A stretch of DNA of 64,000 nucleotides from CAXXOK01 sp963664595 (GCA_963664595.2 CAXXOK010000006.1:62001-126000), one strand, 5' to 3'. Shown: positions 42,833 to 52,447, counted from the stretch's first letter. Translations and numbers: made by a program. The notes: generated by a model not told the origin, from the letters alone.

Positions 42833-44098
42833 ATGAAAAACAAATTTTCCTGGCTGTCTCTTGTGCTGGCTGTCGTTTTGGTATTTACCAGCCTGGGCAG
42901 CGCGCTGGCAGAAGCCAACATCAGCGGACAAACAATTGAGGTGGCAACGTACCTGAGCGGCAACTCGCTGGCCGCCTACCAGCAGATCATCGCCGACTTC
43001 GAAGCGGCAACCGGCGTGACCGTTGTGCTGGATATTTACGGCGACGACTACGAATCCACCATGAAAACCCGTATGGCGTCCAATTCCCTGCCGGATGTGT
43101 TTGAAACCCACGGCTGGTCGCTGATCCGTTATAAGGAATATCTTCTGGACCTGAGCGGCGAAGCGTGGGCCGGGGATATCAGCAAGGCCGCCCTGGGCGT
43201 AATCGGCGATACCGACGGCAAGTTTTACACCCTGATGACCACCGGCTCCTGCCTGGGCGTTGCCGTGAACGTGAACGTTTGCGAAGCGGCCGGTGTGGAC
43301 GTGTGGGCGATCAATACCTGGGACGATTTCAACGCTGCCTGCGAAACGATCAAGCAGGCCGGGTATACGCCCATTTCCAACTATTTCACCTCCGCCGGTG
43401 CCCTGGCCAACAATGCCGGTTCCTGGCTGACCTATGAGGGAGCCATGTTCGACGACAAGGCGGCCATTTTGGACGGCACCTGGGATTGGGCGGACTATAA
43501 ATATGTGCTGGAATACCTGTCCACGTGGTTTGCCAACGGCTATCTGTACGAGGACTGCGCAACCATCACCCAGAGCGACGCGATTGAGCGTACCGCGACG
43601 AATGACTGCGCGTTCCTGGTCGGCGTAGGCACTTCCTTCCAGGCCGCCGTTGTGGCTACCAACCCCGATGTGAAGATGGCGCTGCTGCCGATCTTTGCCA
43701 GCACCGACGAGGGCGCCCGTTTTATCGGCATCGGCGAGGGCGCATCCTTTGGCATCTGGAAGGATACCGCGAAGATGGATGTTTGCAAAGCCTTCCTTAC
43801 CTACATCACCGAAAATGCCGATCTGCTCAACGCTGCGGCCGGTGAGCTGAGCACCCTGCCCTCCGAAACCACCAAGTCCTACGGCATGGAACTGCTGGAG
43901 GAAATGGAATCCCATTATCCCAACGTATTCTTTGACAACCTGTGGGACCGCAAATACATGCCCTCCGGCATGTGGGGCATCTTCAAGGTGGCGGCCGGCA
44001 TGTTCTGCGAAGATCAGTCCGACGCCAGCCAGATGGAGGTTATCGAATACCTGAAGCAGAACTACACCGACCTGTATGAGGCTGCCAAGGGCGAATAA
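42833..44098 (+). CDS. sugar ABC transporter substrate-binding protein (family 1)
   Basis: A 421-residue exported binding protein that delivers a carbohydrate to the two permeases downstream. Its signal peptide (hydrophobic core at about residues 8-20) ends in LGSALAEA, a signal peptidase I type site with no lipobox Cys, unusual for a Gram-positive binding protein. The mature part has the SBP_bac family 1 pattern: IIADFEAATGVTVVLD near residue 52, SLPDVFETHG near 85 and WTW-like WDWADYKYVLEYL near 215. No ATPase gene is in the cluster, so a shared MsmX/MalK-type ATPase is expected elsewhere. The ligand cannot be read from sequence. Confidence 0.87.
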   Translation: MKNKFSWLSLVLAVVLVFTSLGSALAEANISGQTIEVATYLSGNSLAAYQQIIADFEAATGVTVVLDIYGDDYESTMKTRMASNSLPDVFETHGWSLIRYKEYLLDLSGEAWAGDISKAALGVIGDTDGKFYTLMTTGSCLGVAVNVNVCEAAGVDVWAINTWDDFNAACETIKQAGYTPISNYFTSAGALANNAGSWLTYEGAMFDDKAAILDGTWDWADYKYVLEYLSTWFANGYLYEDCATITQSDAIERTATNDCAFLVGVGTSFQAAVVATNPDVKMALLPIFASTDEGARFIGIGEGASFGIWKDTAKMDVCKAFLTYITENADLLNAAAGELSTLPSETTKSYGMELLEEMESHYPNVFFDNLWDRKYMPSGMWGIFKVAAGMFCEDQSDASQMEVIEYLKQNYTDLYEAAKGE

Positions 44099-44136
44099 CC
44101 GCCGGGCCCGACAGGGAGCTGAGTATCATTCAGGAG

Positions 44137-44172
44137 ACGGGGCACTAAGCTTCCTTAGTGTCCCGTTTTTTC
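44137..44172 (+). terminator. intra-operon terminator between binding protein and permease
   Basis: A 12-bp stem with one G-T pair (ACGGGGCACTAA with TTAGTGTCCCGT, 44137-44166) and a 6-nt loop is followed by a run of T. It should stop much of the transcript after the binding-protein gene, giving more binding protein than permease. Confidence 0.85.
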
Positions 44173-44191
44173 CGGAAAGGGGATATGCCTT

Positions 44192-45064
44192 TTGGAGAAA
44201 AGAAGAAAATGGAAATTGCTCTCGCTGATCATTCCCGCCTTTTTGCTGATCGTGCTGTTTATATTCGTGCCGCTGGGAAACGCGCTGCGCGTTTCTTTGT
44301 TTAAGTGGAACGGATATTCGCAGAAGATGAAGTTTATCGGGCTTTATAACTATGCCGCCCTGTTTTCGGATAAGGTGTTCTGGCAGTCAACCGTCAACAC
44401 GCTGGTTTACGGCTTTGGCAGCACGCTGCTGCAGAATATATTCGGCCTGTCTGCGGCGGTGTTCCTGAACAAGAAGTTCAGGGGACGCAACGCTGTGCGC
44501 CTGATCCTGTATATGCCGATCATGATCGCCGGGGTCATCATGGGCGCAATCCAGTACTACATCTTCAATTTCAGCAACGGTGTGCTGAACAACCTGCTTA
44601 ACCTCATGGGGGTCGAATCCATCTATTGGATGAAGACCGGCTGGGGCTCGGTGCTGATCATCACGCTGATCAACAGCTGGCAGACGATGGGCTTTTGTAT
44701 GCTGATTTATCTTGCCGGTCTGCAGAACATACCCGGCATGTACCGGGAAGCCGCCCACATCGACGGCGCCAAGCCGCGGCAGGTGTTTTTCCGTATCGTG
44801 ATGCCGCTTTTAATCCCGTCGATGACCATCGCTGTGATTACCAACCTGATCGGCGGGCTGAAGCTGTATGACATCATCGTGACCCTCACCAACGGCGGGC
44901 CGAACCGCAAATCCCTGTCCCTGTCCTACTACATATCCCTGCTGTACTTCAACGATGAAAAGGCCGGTTATTCCGCCGCGGTGGGCATTGCGCTGATCGC
45001 GCTGATCTTCATGGTTGCGGTGCCGATCAACAAATATCTCCGGAGCCGGGAGGTGGAGTACTGA
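44192..45064 (+). CDS. sugar ABC transporter permease (MalF-like)
   Basis: A 290-residue inner membrane protein with about six helices, the first at residues 12-31 (LLSLIIPAFLLIVLFIFVPL). The permease loop that docks the ATPase, EAAHIDGAKPRQVFF, is near residue 188 in the form EAA-x3-G. A TTG start at 44192 is preceded by GGAAAGGGGATA. Its stop overlaps the ATG of the next permease (45064). It forms the transport channel with that protein. Confidence 0.88.
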   Translation: MEKRRKWKLLSLIIPAFLLIVLFIFVPLGNALRVSLFKWNGYSQKMKFIGLYNYAALFSDKVFWQSTVNTLVYGFGSTLLQNIFGLSAAVFLNKKFRGRNAVRLILYMPIMIAGVIMGAIQYYIFNFSNGVLNNLLNLMGVESIYWMKTGWGSVLIITLINSWQTMGFCMLIYLAGLQNIPGMYREAAHIDGAKPRQVFFRIVMPLLIPSMTIAVITNLIGGLKLYDIIVTLTNGGPNRKSLSLSYYISLLYFNDEKAGYSAAVGIALIALIFMVAVPINKYLRSREVEY

Positions 45065-45895
45065 TGTCCGCGACCAAAACCGACAAGGCGCGGTATTACG
45101 TGGTGTCGCTGGGTTTGATCATCCTGTATCTGCTGCCGATCTATGTAATGCTCAACCAGTCCTTCCGCAATGTATCGGATCTGACGCCCCGGCTGTATCT
45201 GCCCGCCGTATGGACGCTGGAAAATTATGCGGAAACGTTTGCCTCCGCCGATCTGTTCCGCGCGTTTGCCAACTCCTTCCTCTATGTGGCGGAGGTCAGC
45301 CTGCTGGAGCTTGTGCTGGGCGGGCTGGCGGCGTACGGGCTGGCCCGCGCGGGCGGCAGGCTTTCCCCGTTTCCTGCGCACGTTCAACATCACCATTATG
45401 ATGATCCCGACCTTCTCCCTGCTGGTCGGTACCTATTCGCTGATGGTGAACCTGAACATGGTCAACAAGATCTGGGCGCTGTCGCTGCAAACGGCCGCAA
45501 TCGGCATGGCGGGCACGATGTTTTTCTACACGTCCTTTGTGATCACCATTCCCAAAGAGCTGGACGAAGCGGCCGGGCTGGACGGCGCGGGAATCCTGCG
45601 GACGTTTTTTGGGATCATTATGCCCCAGATGAAGGCGATCACCGTGACGCGGCTCATCATGATCGCCGTCGGTACGTGGAACAACTTCGCCATGCCGACC
45701 TATCTGCTGACCAGCACCTCCAAGGCAACGGTGATTATGGTGGTGCGCAAGGCGTTCTATGTGGCGGCCGGAGCGGTGAAGAACGTGCCCCTGGCCTGCG
45801 CCAAATGCGTGATCGCGCTGCTGCCCGTTATTTTGCTGTACCTGTTTCTCCAGCGGTACATTATCGAAGGGCAGCTGGAAGCGGTCAACAAATAA
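45064..45895 (+). pseudogene. sugar ABC transporter permease (MalG-like), one frameshift
   Basis: Second permease of the importer, about 277 residues when frames are joined. The N-terminal frame runs through LSLG-type helix 1 (YYVVSLGLIILYLLPIYVML) to ARAGGRL. It shifts near 45360, and the second frame continues FPRFLRTFNITIMMIPTF, the EAA loop EAAGLDGAGILRTFF and the last helix to VNK. A single indel in an otherwise complete gene; a sequencing error is plausible. It ends just before the hairpin at 45901. Confidence 0.83.
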
Positions 45896-45900
45896 AAAGA

Positions 45901-45925
45901 GAACTTCCGCAATTACCGGAAGTTC
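45901..45925. terminator. left copy of duplicated terminator hairpin (importer operon)
   Basis: GAACTTCCG/CGGAAGTTC, 9-bp arms, five bases after the permease stop. It is preceded by AAAAAG. A close copy (24 bp, with small changes in the loop and one in the stem) is at 46114-46137. Confidence 0.75.
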
Positions 45926-46113
45926 CAGCCTGTCAAAGAACCTCTTCGGGTCGTGATCGCCGCTCGCTTCATAGTGCCTTGGGCGCTGTTCGCTCGCTTT
46001 ATCCTTTTTTATGACGCAAGCCTTTGGGGTTCCACCCCAATCCCCGGCAAGGGTTTCACCCCTGCACCCTGACCAGGACTTTCAGCCCTGGACCCTTCTT
46101 TTTTGACGGCCTG
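45926..46113 (+). mobile_element. 188-bp terminator-associated repeat element, copy 4
   Basis: Exactly 188 bp, starting CAGCCTGTCAAAGAACC and ending TTTTTTGACGGCCTG. It sits between two copies of the importer's terminator hairpin, between the convergent permease and sugar isomerase genes. Same orientation as the other intact copies. Confidence 0.82.
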
Positions 46114-46137
46114 GAGCTTCCGCGTTGCCGGAAGTTC
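46114..46137. terminator. right copy of duplicated terminator hairpin
   Basis: GAGCTTCCG...CGGAAGTTC, the partner of 45901-45925, followed by TCTCCTTTG. It differs by one stem base and one loop deletion, so the duplication is not recent. Confidence 0.72.
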
Positions 46138-46161
46138 TCTCCTTTGTTTTTCGGTGCGGCG

Positions 46162-46977
46162 TCAGCGTATTTCGCCGCTCAGGAGGCGGTCCATGTTGTC
46201 GGCCATCTCCGCAAAGGAGATCACGCGCTGCGCGTTGACGATATGCCGAATTTCATACAGAGCGGGCCCGGCGTATCCGGCGGCCTGGAGCATGTCCAGC
46301 AGCTCCCGCCAGCGGTTGACGCCGCAGCCGGGAAGCTCGTGCCGCTCGTCCACAAAATCATAGTCTGAAAGATGGACCGATACGGGGCAGTACCCCGCGC
46401 CGATCATTGTGCGCAGGAAGTGCAGGTTATCCTCTTCCAGCGAGTGGTTGGTATCAAACAGAAACCCGGCGCCTGTACCGGCGAGCAGGCGGCACAGCTC
46501 CTCCGATGTGTTGCCCAGGCAGGTGCGGGGCAGGTTTTCCACGCCCAGCTTCATCCCCAGCGCCGCGGCGGCGCCGCTCAGCCGGCAGATACCCGCGCGC
46601 GCCCGGTGGAAACGTTCCGCGCGTTCTTCCGCCGGGATGGGCTCATAGCTCGGGTGGACAACGGCAACCTGCGCGCCCATCTGCCCGGCGGCCTGCATCA
46701 GGCGGATGTCGGTTGTGACGGTATCCTCAAAGGCGGGGGCGGATACATCCCAGCGCTCGGAAAACGGCAAATGGATGCTCCACACCTGGAGCCCCGCACC
46801 GTTGATCATCGCCTTCCATTCCGCCGCCCGGTGGGGCAGATCGAAACGGTCCATATAGTCCTCATGGCTGAAGGAAAGCTCCACCCAGCGGATGCCCCGG
46901 CTGTGGATGGTTTCCAGAACATCGCGGTCCATTGTGCCGAAAAAACTCAGGGAGAGGCCTTTTTCCCAGGCATACAT
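46162..46977 (-). CDS. sugar phosphate isomerase/epimerase (xylose isomerase-like TIM barrel)
   Basis: A 271-residue cytoplasmic TIM-barrel enzyme of the AP-endonuclease 2 superfamily. Metal-site motifs are readable: VELSF with Glu near residue 31, VVHPSYEP near 106, LGVENLPRT with Glu near 146, DTNHS near 180 and VHLSDYD near 207. Homologues act on keto-sugars, inositols or hydroxypyruvate. The ATG at 46977 follows AGGAGGAACC; the longer frame to 47301 crosses the divergent promoter region. It is read away from the MBL hydrolase gene and may serve the neighbouring importer. Confidence 0.85.
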   Translation of the reverse strand: MYAWEKGLSLSFFGTMDRDVLETIHSRGIRWVELSFSHEDYMDRFDLPHRAAEWKAMINGAGLQVWSIHLPFSERWDVSAPAFEDTVTTDIRLMQAAGQMGAQVAVVHPSYEPIPAEERAERFHRARAGICRLSGAAAALGMKLGVENLPRTCLGNTSEELCRLLAGTGAGFLFDTNHSLEEDNLHFLRTMIGAGYCPVSVHLSDYDFVDERHELPGCGVNRWRELLDMLQAAGYAGPALYEIRHIVNAQRVISFAEMADNMDRLLSGEIR

Positions 46978-47110
46978 GTGATGGTTCCTCCTCGCTTGGC
47001 TTGACCCGGACCATGGAAATCCAACAATCAGGGTCGAAAATCGGGGGACAGCGTAACACAATTCCGGGCAATGCGCAACAATACGATTTGAGAAGGGAAG
47101 GGATACGCCG

Positions 47111-47983
47111 GTGAAGCTGCAAATGATCGGAACGGGGGCGGGCGAGGGATATCCGGGCCTGTGGTGCGAATGCGACAATTGCCGGGCCGCCCGTGAAAAA
47201 GGCGGAAAAAACCTGCGCGGCAACTGTACGGCCCTGCTGGATGGTGAGCTGCTGCTGGATATGAACCCGCATTTTTTTGAAATGGCCCCGCGGCTTGGCA
47301 TTCATCCCGCAGCGATACGCCACCTGCTGGTGACGCATCCCCATCCGGATCATTTTACGCCTTGGCTGCTCAGCCAGCGCGCCGCGGACCCTGCCGCTGC
47401 CGGTATGCGGGGGGAGGCGCTGTACGGCCGGGTAGCCCCCTGCTTTACTTCGCTGCCGCTGCTTACGGTATACGGCAGCGAGCACGTTGCACAGGCCATC
47501 GCCGCCGTGCCGGGCCTGCCGGAGGGCGCGCAGCGGTGCCGGTTCGAATTTTGCAAAATCACATCGGGGGAGGATTTTCAGGCGGGTGCGTATCAGGTGA
47601 CGCCGGTGGACAGTATCCATGGGGAGGTTGCCGGGTACACGCAGAATTTCATCCTCCGCAGGGAAGGGAAAACGCTGCTGTACGCCACGGACATGGGAGG
47701 GTATAATACTCATGTGCTGCCGCTGGTGCTTGCACACCGGTACGATCTGGTGGTGCAGGAGGGCACGTTCGGCCTGGGCGCGGATGTGCCGGGGCATATG
47801 AACCTGCAGAAAAACCGGCAGTTCCGCGACCTGCTTATGCGCCACGGATGCATTCGCCCCGATACGCCCGTATACCTTACGCATATCTGCCCGCACTGGG
47901 CGCCCCCGCACGACGCGTATGCGCAAACCGTACGGGACTATGGCATGCGCCTGGCCTTTGACGGCGAAGAGATTACAGTGTAA
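47111..47983 (+). CDS. MBL-fold metal-dependent hydrolase (PhnP-like)
   Basis: A 290-residue cytoplasmic metallo-hydrolase. The signature THPHPDH gives His76, His78, Asp80 and His81 for two metals. YATDMGGY near residue 195 provides the bridging Asp, and the C-terminal THICPHWAPPHD supplies the last His. The N-terminal CECDNCRAAR pair of cysteines resembles the PhnP zinc finger. PhnP is a cyclic-phosphate phosphodiesterase; the substrate here is unknown. It begins with GTG after GAAGGGA. It is followed 52 bp later by the solute-binding lipoprotein gene, same strand. Confidence 0.85.
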   Translation: MKLQMIGTGAGEGYPGLWCECDNCRAAREKGGKNLRGNCTALLDGELLLDMNPHFFEMAPRLGIHPAAIRHLLVTHPHPDHFTPWLLSQRAADPAAAGMRGEALYGRVAPCFTSLPLLTVYGSEHVAQAIAAVPGLPEGAQRCRFEFCKITSGEDFQAGAYQVTPVDSIHGEVAGYTQNFILRREGKTLLYATDMGGYNTHVLPLVLAHRYDLVVQEGTFGLGADVPGHMNLQKNRQFRDLLMRHGCIRPDTPVYLTHICPHWAPPHDAYAQTVRDYGMRLAFDGEEITV

Positions 47984-48035
47984 CAGCCCATAAACAGCCC
48001 GCAAAACCGCCGGAGGGCGGAGAAAGGTTTCTGCC

Positions 48036-49571
48036 GTGCGAAAAACTGCCGCTTTATTGGTATCCGCTGTGCTGGGCGTGCTGCTGTGCGGCTGCGCGTC
48101 CGCCAGGGTGCCGGTGATTCTGTTTTATCACAATACCCGGCCCATGAACGCGTTTACGGAGCTGACCCGTTTGGAGGTGGGCCGGGAGATCGGCGTGGAT
48201 ATGCAGCTGATCCGCGGCGGCGACAACTGGAAAGAGCAGCTCAGCCTGCTGATGGCGGATGATGACGAGGCGGTTGATATCGTCGCGCTGATGGACGTGG
48301 GCACGTTTCGCAATTATGCCGCGGCCGGGGCGTTTTATGATCTGACGGATCTCCTGGCGGACTATCCCAACATCATCGAATACCTGTCCGGCGTGGACGG
48401 TTATTCCGCGGAGGATATGCTCTCGTGGACGACCGTGAACGGCCGGATTTTCGGCCTGCCCAGCATTACGGTTGTCCGCTCCTACTACACGGAAAGCATC
48501 CGCAGCGACTGGCTGGAGCGCCTTGGGCTTTCCGTGCCGCAGACGCTGGAGGACTGGCGAAACGTGATGCGGGCATTTACCTATAATGATCCGGACGGCA
48601 ACGGGCTGGACGACACGTACGGGTTTTCCGGCAGCCGCCAGTATAACTCGCTCACGCCGTTTTTCGGGGCCTTCGGCGCGCGCCCGGACCAATGCTATTT
48701 TCTGGATGACGACGGCCGTGTGGTTACCAACGTGATCAGCGAGGCGTACCGCAGCGCCCTGCGGTACCTGCGGGATATCTACGCCGAGGGGCTGATTGAC
48801 CCGGAAATGCTGATCGCCAACGATTACCAGATCAACCGGAAATGGGTGGACGGCAGGTTCGGCATCTGGAACAGCTGGTGGAGCGGCGCGGGCAACGCGG
48901 TGGTGCGGTATCATTACACCGATCAGAACCCGGTGGATTCCATACAGATCCTCAATCCCCCCATCGGGCCGGACGGCCTCAGCGGCGTGATCGCGCAGGA
49001 GCCCTGCGAGAACTTTTTTGCCGTCAGCGCAAGGAGCGATAAGGTGGACGCGGCGCTCAGGCTGATCGATTACGCATGCACCACAGAGGGCCAGCGCACC
49101 CTGATGTGGGGCGTTGAGGGGCAGTTCTGGACACAGGACGCGGACGGCAACATCGATTGGTATACCGGCATCAACGGTACGGACAAGTACGGCAACAGCA
49201 TCGGCGATATGCAGGCGTACCGCTTCTTCTACAACATCCCGATTGAAAACTCGGTGTGGCACCTCAGCGACACCATGGCGAACCGGTTGTATCAGCAGTC
49301 GTCGGAAAGCTACATGCAGGTGCCGGTGTATACGGATCTCTTTTTTGGGCTGTCCAGTGAGGCGTACGTTACCCGCAACGACGACCTGGCATCGTTCGTG
49401 GAGGAATCGGGCATCCGGTTTATCATGGGGATCGCGGATCTGGAGGAAGACTGGAACGCCTATGTGAAGGATTACCTGGCCCGGGGCGGGGAAGCGGTGC
49501 GCACATCGCTGCTTCAGGCGTACAACAGGCGCAACGGTACGGCGCTTACGTTTGCGGAAGCGGCCCAATAA
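48036..49571 (+). CDS. extracellular solute-binding lipoprotein (family 1)
   Basis: A 511-residue lipoprotein. The signal peptide ends in LLCGC, placing the lipidated Cys near residue 21. The mature protein has the large periplasmic-binding fold, with ITVVRSYYTESIRSDWLERLG near 147-167 (only part quoted: RSYYTESIRSDWL), DPDGNGLDDTYGF near residue 188 and a long C-terminal lobe. Such 500-residue binding proteins of the LipO type go with YesM/YesN systems, as here: the kinase gene starts 30 bp downstream. No permease is adjacent, so it may present a sugar to the sensor or work with permeases elsewhere. It begins with GTG. Confidence 0.85.
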   Translation: MRKTAALLVSAVLGVLLCGCASARVPVILFYHNTRPMNAFTELTRLEVGREIGVDMQLIRGGDNWKEQLSLLMADDDEAVDIVALMDVGTFRNYAAAGAFYDLTDLLADYPNIIEYLSGVDGYSAEDMLSWTTVNGRIFGLPSITVVRSYYTESIRSDWLERLGLSVPQTLEDWRNVMRAFTYNDPDGNGLDDTYGFSGSRQYNSLTPFFGAFGARPDQCYFLDDDGRVVTNVISEAYRSALRYLRDIYAEGLIDPEMLIANDYQINRKWVDGRFGIWNSWWSGAGNAVVRYHYTDQNPVDSIQILNPPIGPDGLSGVIAQEPCENFFAVSARSDKVDAALRLIDYACTTEGQRTLMWGVEGQFWTQDADGNIDWYTGINGTDKYGNSIGDMQAYRFFYNIPIENSVWHLSDTMANRLYQQSSESYMQVPVYTDLFFGLSSEAYVTRNDDLASFVEESGIRFIMGIADLEEDWNAYVKDYLARGGEAVRTSLLQAYNRRNGTALTFAEAAQ

Positions 49572-49601
49572 TAACGGTTTGCGGGAAAGGAGAGGGTTTG
49601 C

Positions 49602-51323
49602 ATGCGGGCAATAAAGAATGTTTCGCTGATGAATAAGCTGATTTTGCTGTCCTCGGCCATCATCCTGTCCGCCTGTACAGCCATCTGTGTATATTCCTAC
49701 CGGGCGACCTACAGCCGCCTGACCGAAAACAACAACGCGCGCTCGGCGCTGATACAGCAAACCATGTCGCAGGAAATCCTCATCGGCACGGCGCAGGTGG
49801 AGAAGGTGGTGGAGGAATTGGCATACAACCGCCAGATTCTCCTCGCGGTGAATGAAACGGATCCGGATATGTTCATACTGCAGCTGATTTCCGGCACAGA
49901 GCAGCCGATACGCACCAGCGAAAGCCACCTGTCCGCCTACGGCGCCGATATCGTGATGATCCTGTCCGGCCGTCCCGAAAGCTACGATCTGACCCTGGAC
50001 GCATCGCGCTTTTTGGACGACGCCGAATATCAGGCCTTCATGCAAAGCGGCGTGATGCAGAAATGGGGCGACATCGGCCGCTCTCTTGCCACCGTGGAGG
50101 TGGAAAGCGCAGTGATCCCGCTGCTGCGCAAGATCGTTTCGGGCAGCGGAAAGGCGCTGGGCGTCATCCGGTGCGACGTGGCGGCCGACAAGCTGTTTGC
50201 GTGCCTCAAGCAATGGGAGGACGGCGTGTATGTGGTTATCGGCGGACAGCCGCGCTATTTTTCCCAAAGCGACCCATGGCTTTTTCCAGACACCCTGCAT
50301 GCCGGAACCTGGCAGGAGGGCGGTTTTCAGTATACGCAGGTGGATATCACCAACCTGTCCGCCATGCTGCTGCTCCGGCAGGATCTTTCACCCCTGCGGC
50401 GGCAGGCGCTGACCGAAGCCCTGCTCAACATGGGGGCGATCCTGGGCGTCGGCCTGCTGGTTATGGTCGGCGCGGGATACCTGATTTCGAAGATGCTGCG
50501 CCGCCTCAACCTGATGACGAAAGCCGTCAATAACATGCCGGAGTCGGGAACCCTGTCGGAAATCCTGCCGGAGGTGGGGCCGGACGAGGCAGGACAGCTG
50601 TCCAAAGCGTTTTCATCGCTGAACGCGCGGGTGAACGAGTATTACGGCCGTTTGCTGAAGGCGGAAAAATCCAAGCGCCACGCGCAGCAGCTGGCGCTCC
50701 AGTATCAGATCAATCCGCATTTCCTTTTCAACTCGATGTACTGGCTGCAAATGCGCATGGAGGAAGAACAGGTTGAGCATGGGCTCAGCGATTCCATCGC
50801 GCAGCTGGGCCAGGTGCTGCACTATAATCTGGAAAGCAAGTTCTCCGCTTCTCTGCGGGAAGAGAAGGAACTGGCCGGAGCCTATGTGGATTTTATGAGC
50901 GCCGTGAAAGACGGTACGATTTTATTGGAAATGACCCTGCCGGAATCTCTTTCGGAAATTCTGATTCCGCGGTTTACCCTGCAGCCGCTGCTGGAAAACG
51001 CCATTACGCATGGCTACATCGCGGGCAAGCCGCTGCATTTGCATATTGTTTTCAGCGCGGCGGACGGCAGGCTGCATATCCGCCTGGATAACGACGGCAG
51101 GCAGATCACGCCGCAGAAGCTTTCACAGCTCAAGCGCTTTTTATACGACGGGGGAGACGGCGACCAGAGTATGGGCGTAGGGCTGAGCAACCTCAAGCGC
51201 CGCCTGAACCTGGTGTACGGCGAGCAGGTGAAGATCGCCATAGATTCCGACGACAGCCTGACCACCGTTCGCCTGTCGATTCCCCTGGCGATGCCCCAAA
51301 AGGAACAGGAGACCACACCATGA
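49602..51323 (+). CDS. YesM-family sensor histidine kinase
   Basis: A 573-residue membrane kinase. TM1 is at about residues 12-32, a Cache-like sensor outside the cell at 33-270, TM2 at about 278-300 (AILGVGLLVMVGAGYLI), then HAMP. The His_kinase domain has QINPHFLFN with His373 as the phosphoacceptor. The ATPase domain shows the N-box ENAITHGYI near residue 466 and GVGLSNLKRRL near 526. Start ATG at 49602 after AAAGGAGAGGG. It pairs with the AraC-type response regulator whose start overlaps its stop by 4 bp. It likely senses a carbohydrate, perhaps through the upstream lipoprotein. Confidence 0.9.
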   Translation: MRAIKNVSLMNKLILLSSAIILSACTAICVYSYRATYSRLTENNNARSALIQQTMSQEILIGTAQVEKVVEELAYNRQILLAVNETDPDMFILQLISGTEQPIRTSESHLSAYGADIVMILSGRPESYDLTLDASRFLDDAEYQAFMQSGVMQKWGDIGRSLATVEVESAVIPLLRKIVSGSGKALGVIRCDVAADKLFACLKQWEDGVYVVIGGQPRYFSQSDPWLFPDTLHAGTWQEGGFQYTQVDITNLSAMLLLRQDLSPLRRQALTEALLNMGAILGVGLLVMVGAGYLISKMLRRLNLMTKAVNNMPESGTLSEILPEVGPDEAGQLSKAFSSLNARVNEYYGRLLKAEKSKRHAQQLALQYQINPHFLFNSMYWLQMRMEEEQVEHGLSDSIAQLGQVLHYNLESKFSASLREEKELAGAYVDFMSAVKDGTILLEMTLPESLSEILIPRFTLQPLLENAITHGYIAGKPLHLHIVFSAADGRLHIRLDNDGRQITPQKLSQLKRFLYDGGDGDQSMGVGLSNLKRRLNLVYGEQVKIAIDSDDSLTTVRLSIPLAMPQKEQETTP

Positions 51324-52342
51324 ATATTGTTGTTGCCGACGATGAAAAAACCATCTGCCGGGGTACGGTGCAGCGGCTTCGCCGTATGGCCATCCCGGAG
51401 ATCGGCCATATCTATACCGCCGTCCTTGCCGAGCAGGCGCTGGAGATTATCCGCGAAAACCGTGTCCACGTGCTCCTGACGGATATCCGCATGGGAGAGA
51501 TGGACGGGCTGGAGCTGATTGCGCGGGCCAAGGCGATTCAGGCTCCGATGGTCTGCGTGATCATCACGGCCTACGGCCAGTTTCAATACGCACAGGACGC
51601 CATTCGTTTGGGCGTGGACGATTTTTTGCTGAAACCGTGCGGAGAAGCCGCCATGCGGGCCTGCGTGGAAAAGGCCATCCACAAGGTGAATACGGCGCGC
51701 ACCTATTGGGAGCAGCAGCTTGAAGAACGCCTTTGCGCGGGGCTTGCGCAGCCGGATGGCTCTGTGCGCGCCTGCTTTTTCCAATACGGCCAGATACTGC
51801 CGGAGGATATTCGCGTTATGGTGTGCCGGGCGGATGCCACGCTGCCCGCGGCAGTGGGCTACCGGTATGCTTCCAAGGATTTTTGCCTGGTGGACGGCAA
51901 GGAAATGCAGGCGCTGTGCAGCGCGGGCGTGCCGGTGGCCTTCAGCGATCCGGGAGACCAGCTCCACAGCATGTACAGCGAGGCTTGCAGGCGCATGGCG
52001 GAGCTGCCGGATTCCTTCGCGTTTCTGAGCCAGGTAGACGCCTACATTGATGCGCATATCTACAAGGATATTGATATGGCGTCCGTTGCCAACCAGCTGA
52101 ACCTGAGCTATTCCTATTTCAGCCGCCTGTTCCGGTCGCTCAAGGGCGATACCTTCAACCACTACATCACCCACAGGCGCATGAAGGAAGCCTGCCGCCT
52201 GATGCGGGAGGGCGTGCATGTGGTGGAGGTTGCGGACAAGCTGGGCTACCAGAACGGCGCCAACTTCATCCGCGCCTTCCGGCGGGAGTTTGATCTGACC
52301 CCGAGCCAATGGCTGAGCCGCCATCCCTATGGCGGGGAGTGA
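51320..52342 (+). CDS. YesN-family response regulator, AraC-type
   Basis: A 340-residue cytoplasmic regulator. The receiver domain (1-120) has VVADDEK at the start, phospho-acceptor Asp55 in LLTDIRM, and the Lys in FLLKPC near 103. The C-terminal AraC domain (about 240-335) shows DIDMASVANQLNLSYSYFSRLFR (in part VANQLNLSYSYFSRLF) and the second HTH VADKLGYQNGANFIRAFRRE (20 residues). ATG overlaps the kinase stop (ATGA). The target operon cannot be identified from sequence; the adjacent sugar genes are candidates. Confidence 0.9.
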   Translation: MNIVVADDEKTICRGTVQRLRRMAIPEIGHIYTAVLAEQALEIIRENRVHVLLTDIRMGEMDGLELIARAKAIQAPMVCVIITAYGQFQYAQDAIRLGVDDFLLKPCGEAAMRACVEKAIHKVNTARTYWEQQLEERLCAGLAQPDGSVRACFFQYGQILPEDIRVMVCRADATLPAAVGYRYASKDFCLVDGKEMQALCSAGVPVAFSDPGDQLHSMYSEACRRMAELPDSFAFLSQVDAYIDAHIYKDIDMASVANQLNLSYSYFSRLFRSLKGDTFNHYITHRRMKEACRLMREGVHVVEVADKLGYQNGANFIRAFRREFDLTPSQWLSRHPYGGE

Positions 52343-52447
52343 AAACCTCCGCTTGCGTATGGATTTTTGAAAACGCCCAGAGGCCGCGGCAGGGAGCAGG
52401 CGATGCGTTCCTGTACGCGATACGGAATGCTTTCCCTCCAATAGCCG

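Noticed and set aside
38351..46137. CRISPR array formed by the 188-bp repeats
   Set aside because: Copies are far apart, long, and flanked by different terminator sequences; there are no regular spacers or cas genes.
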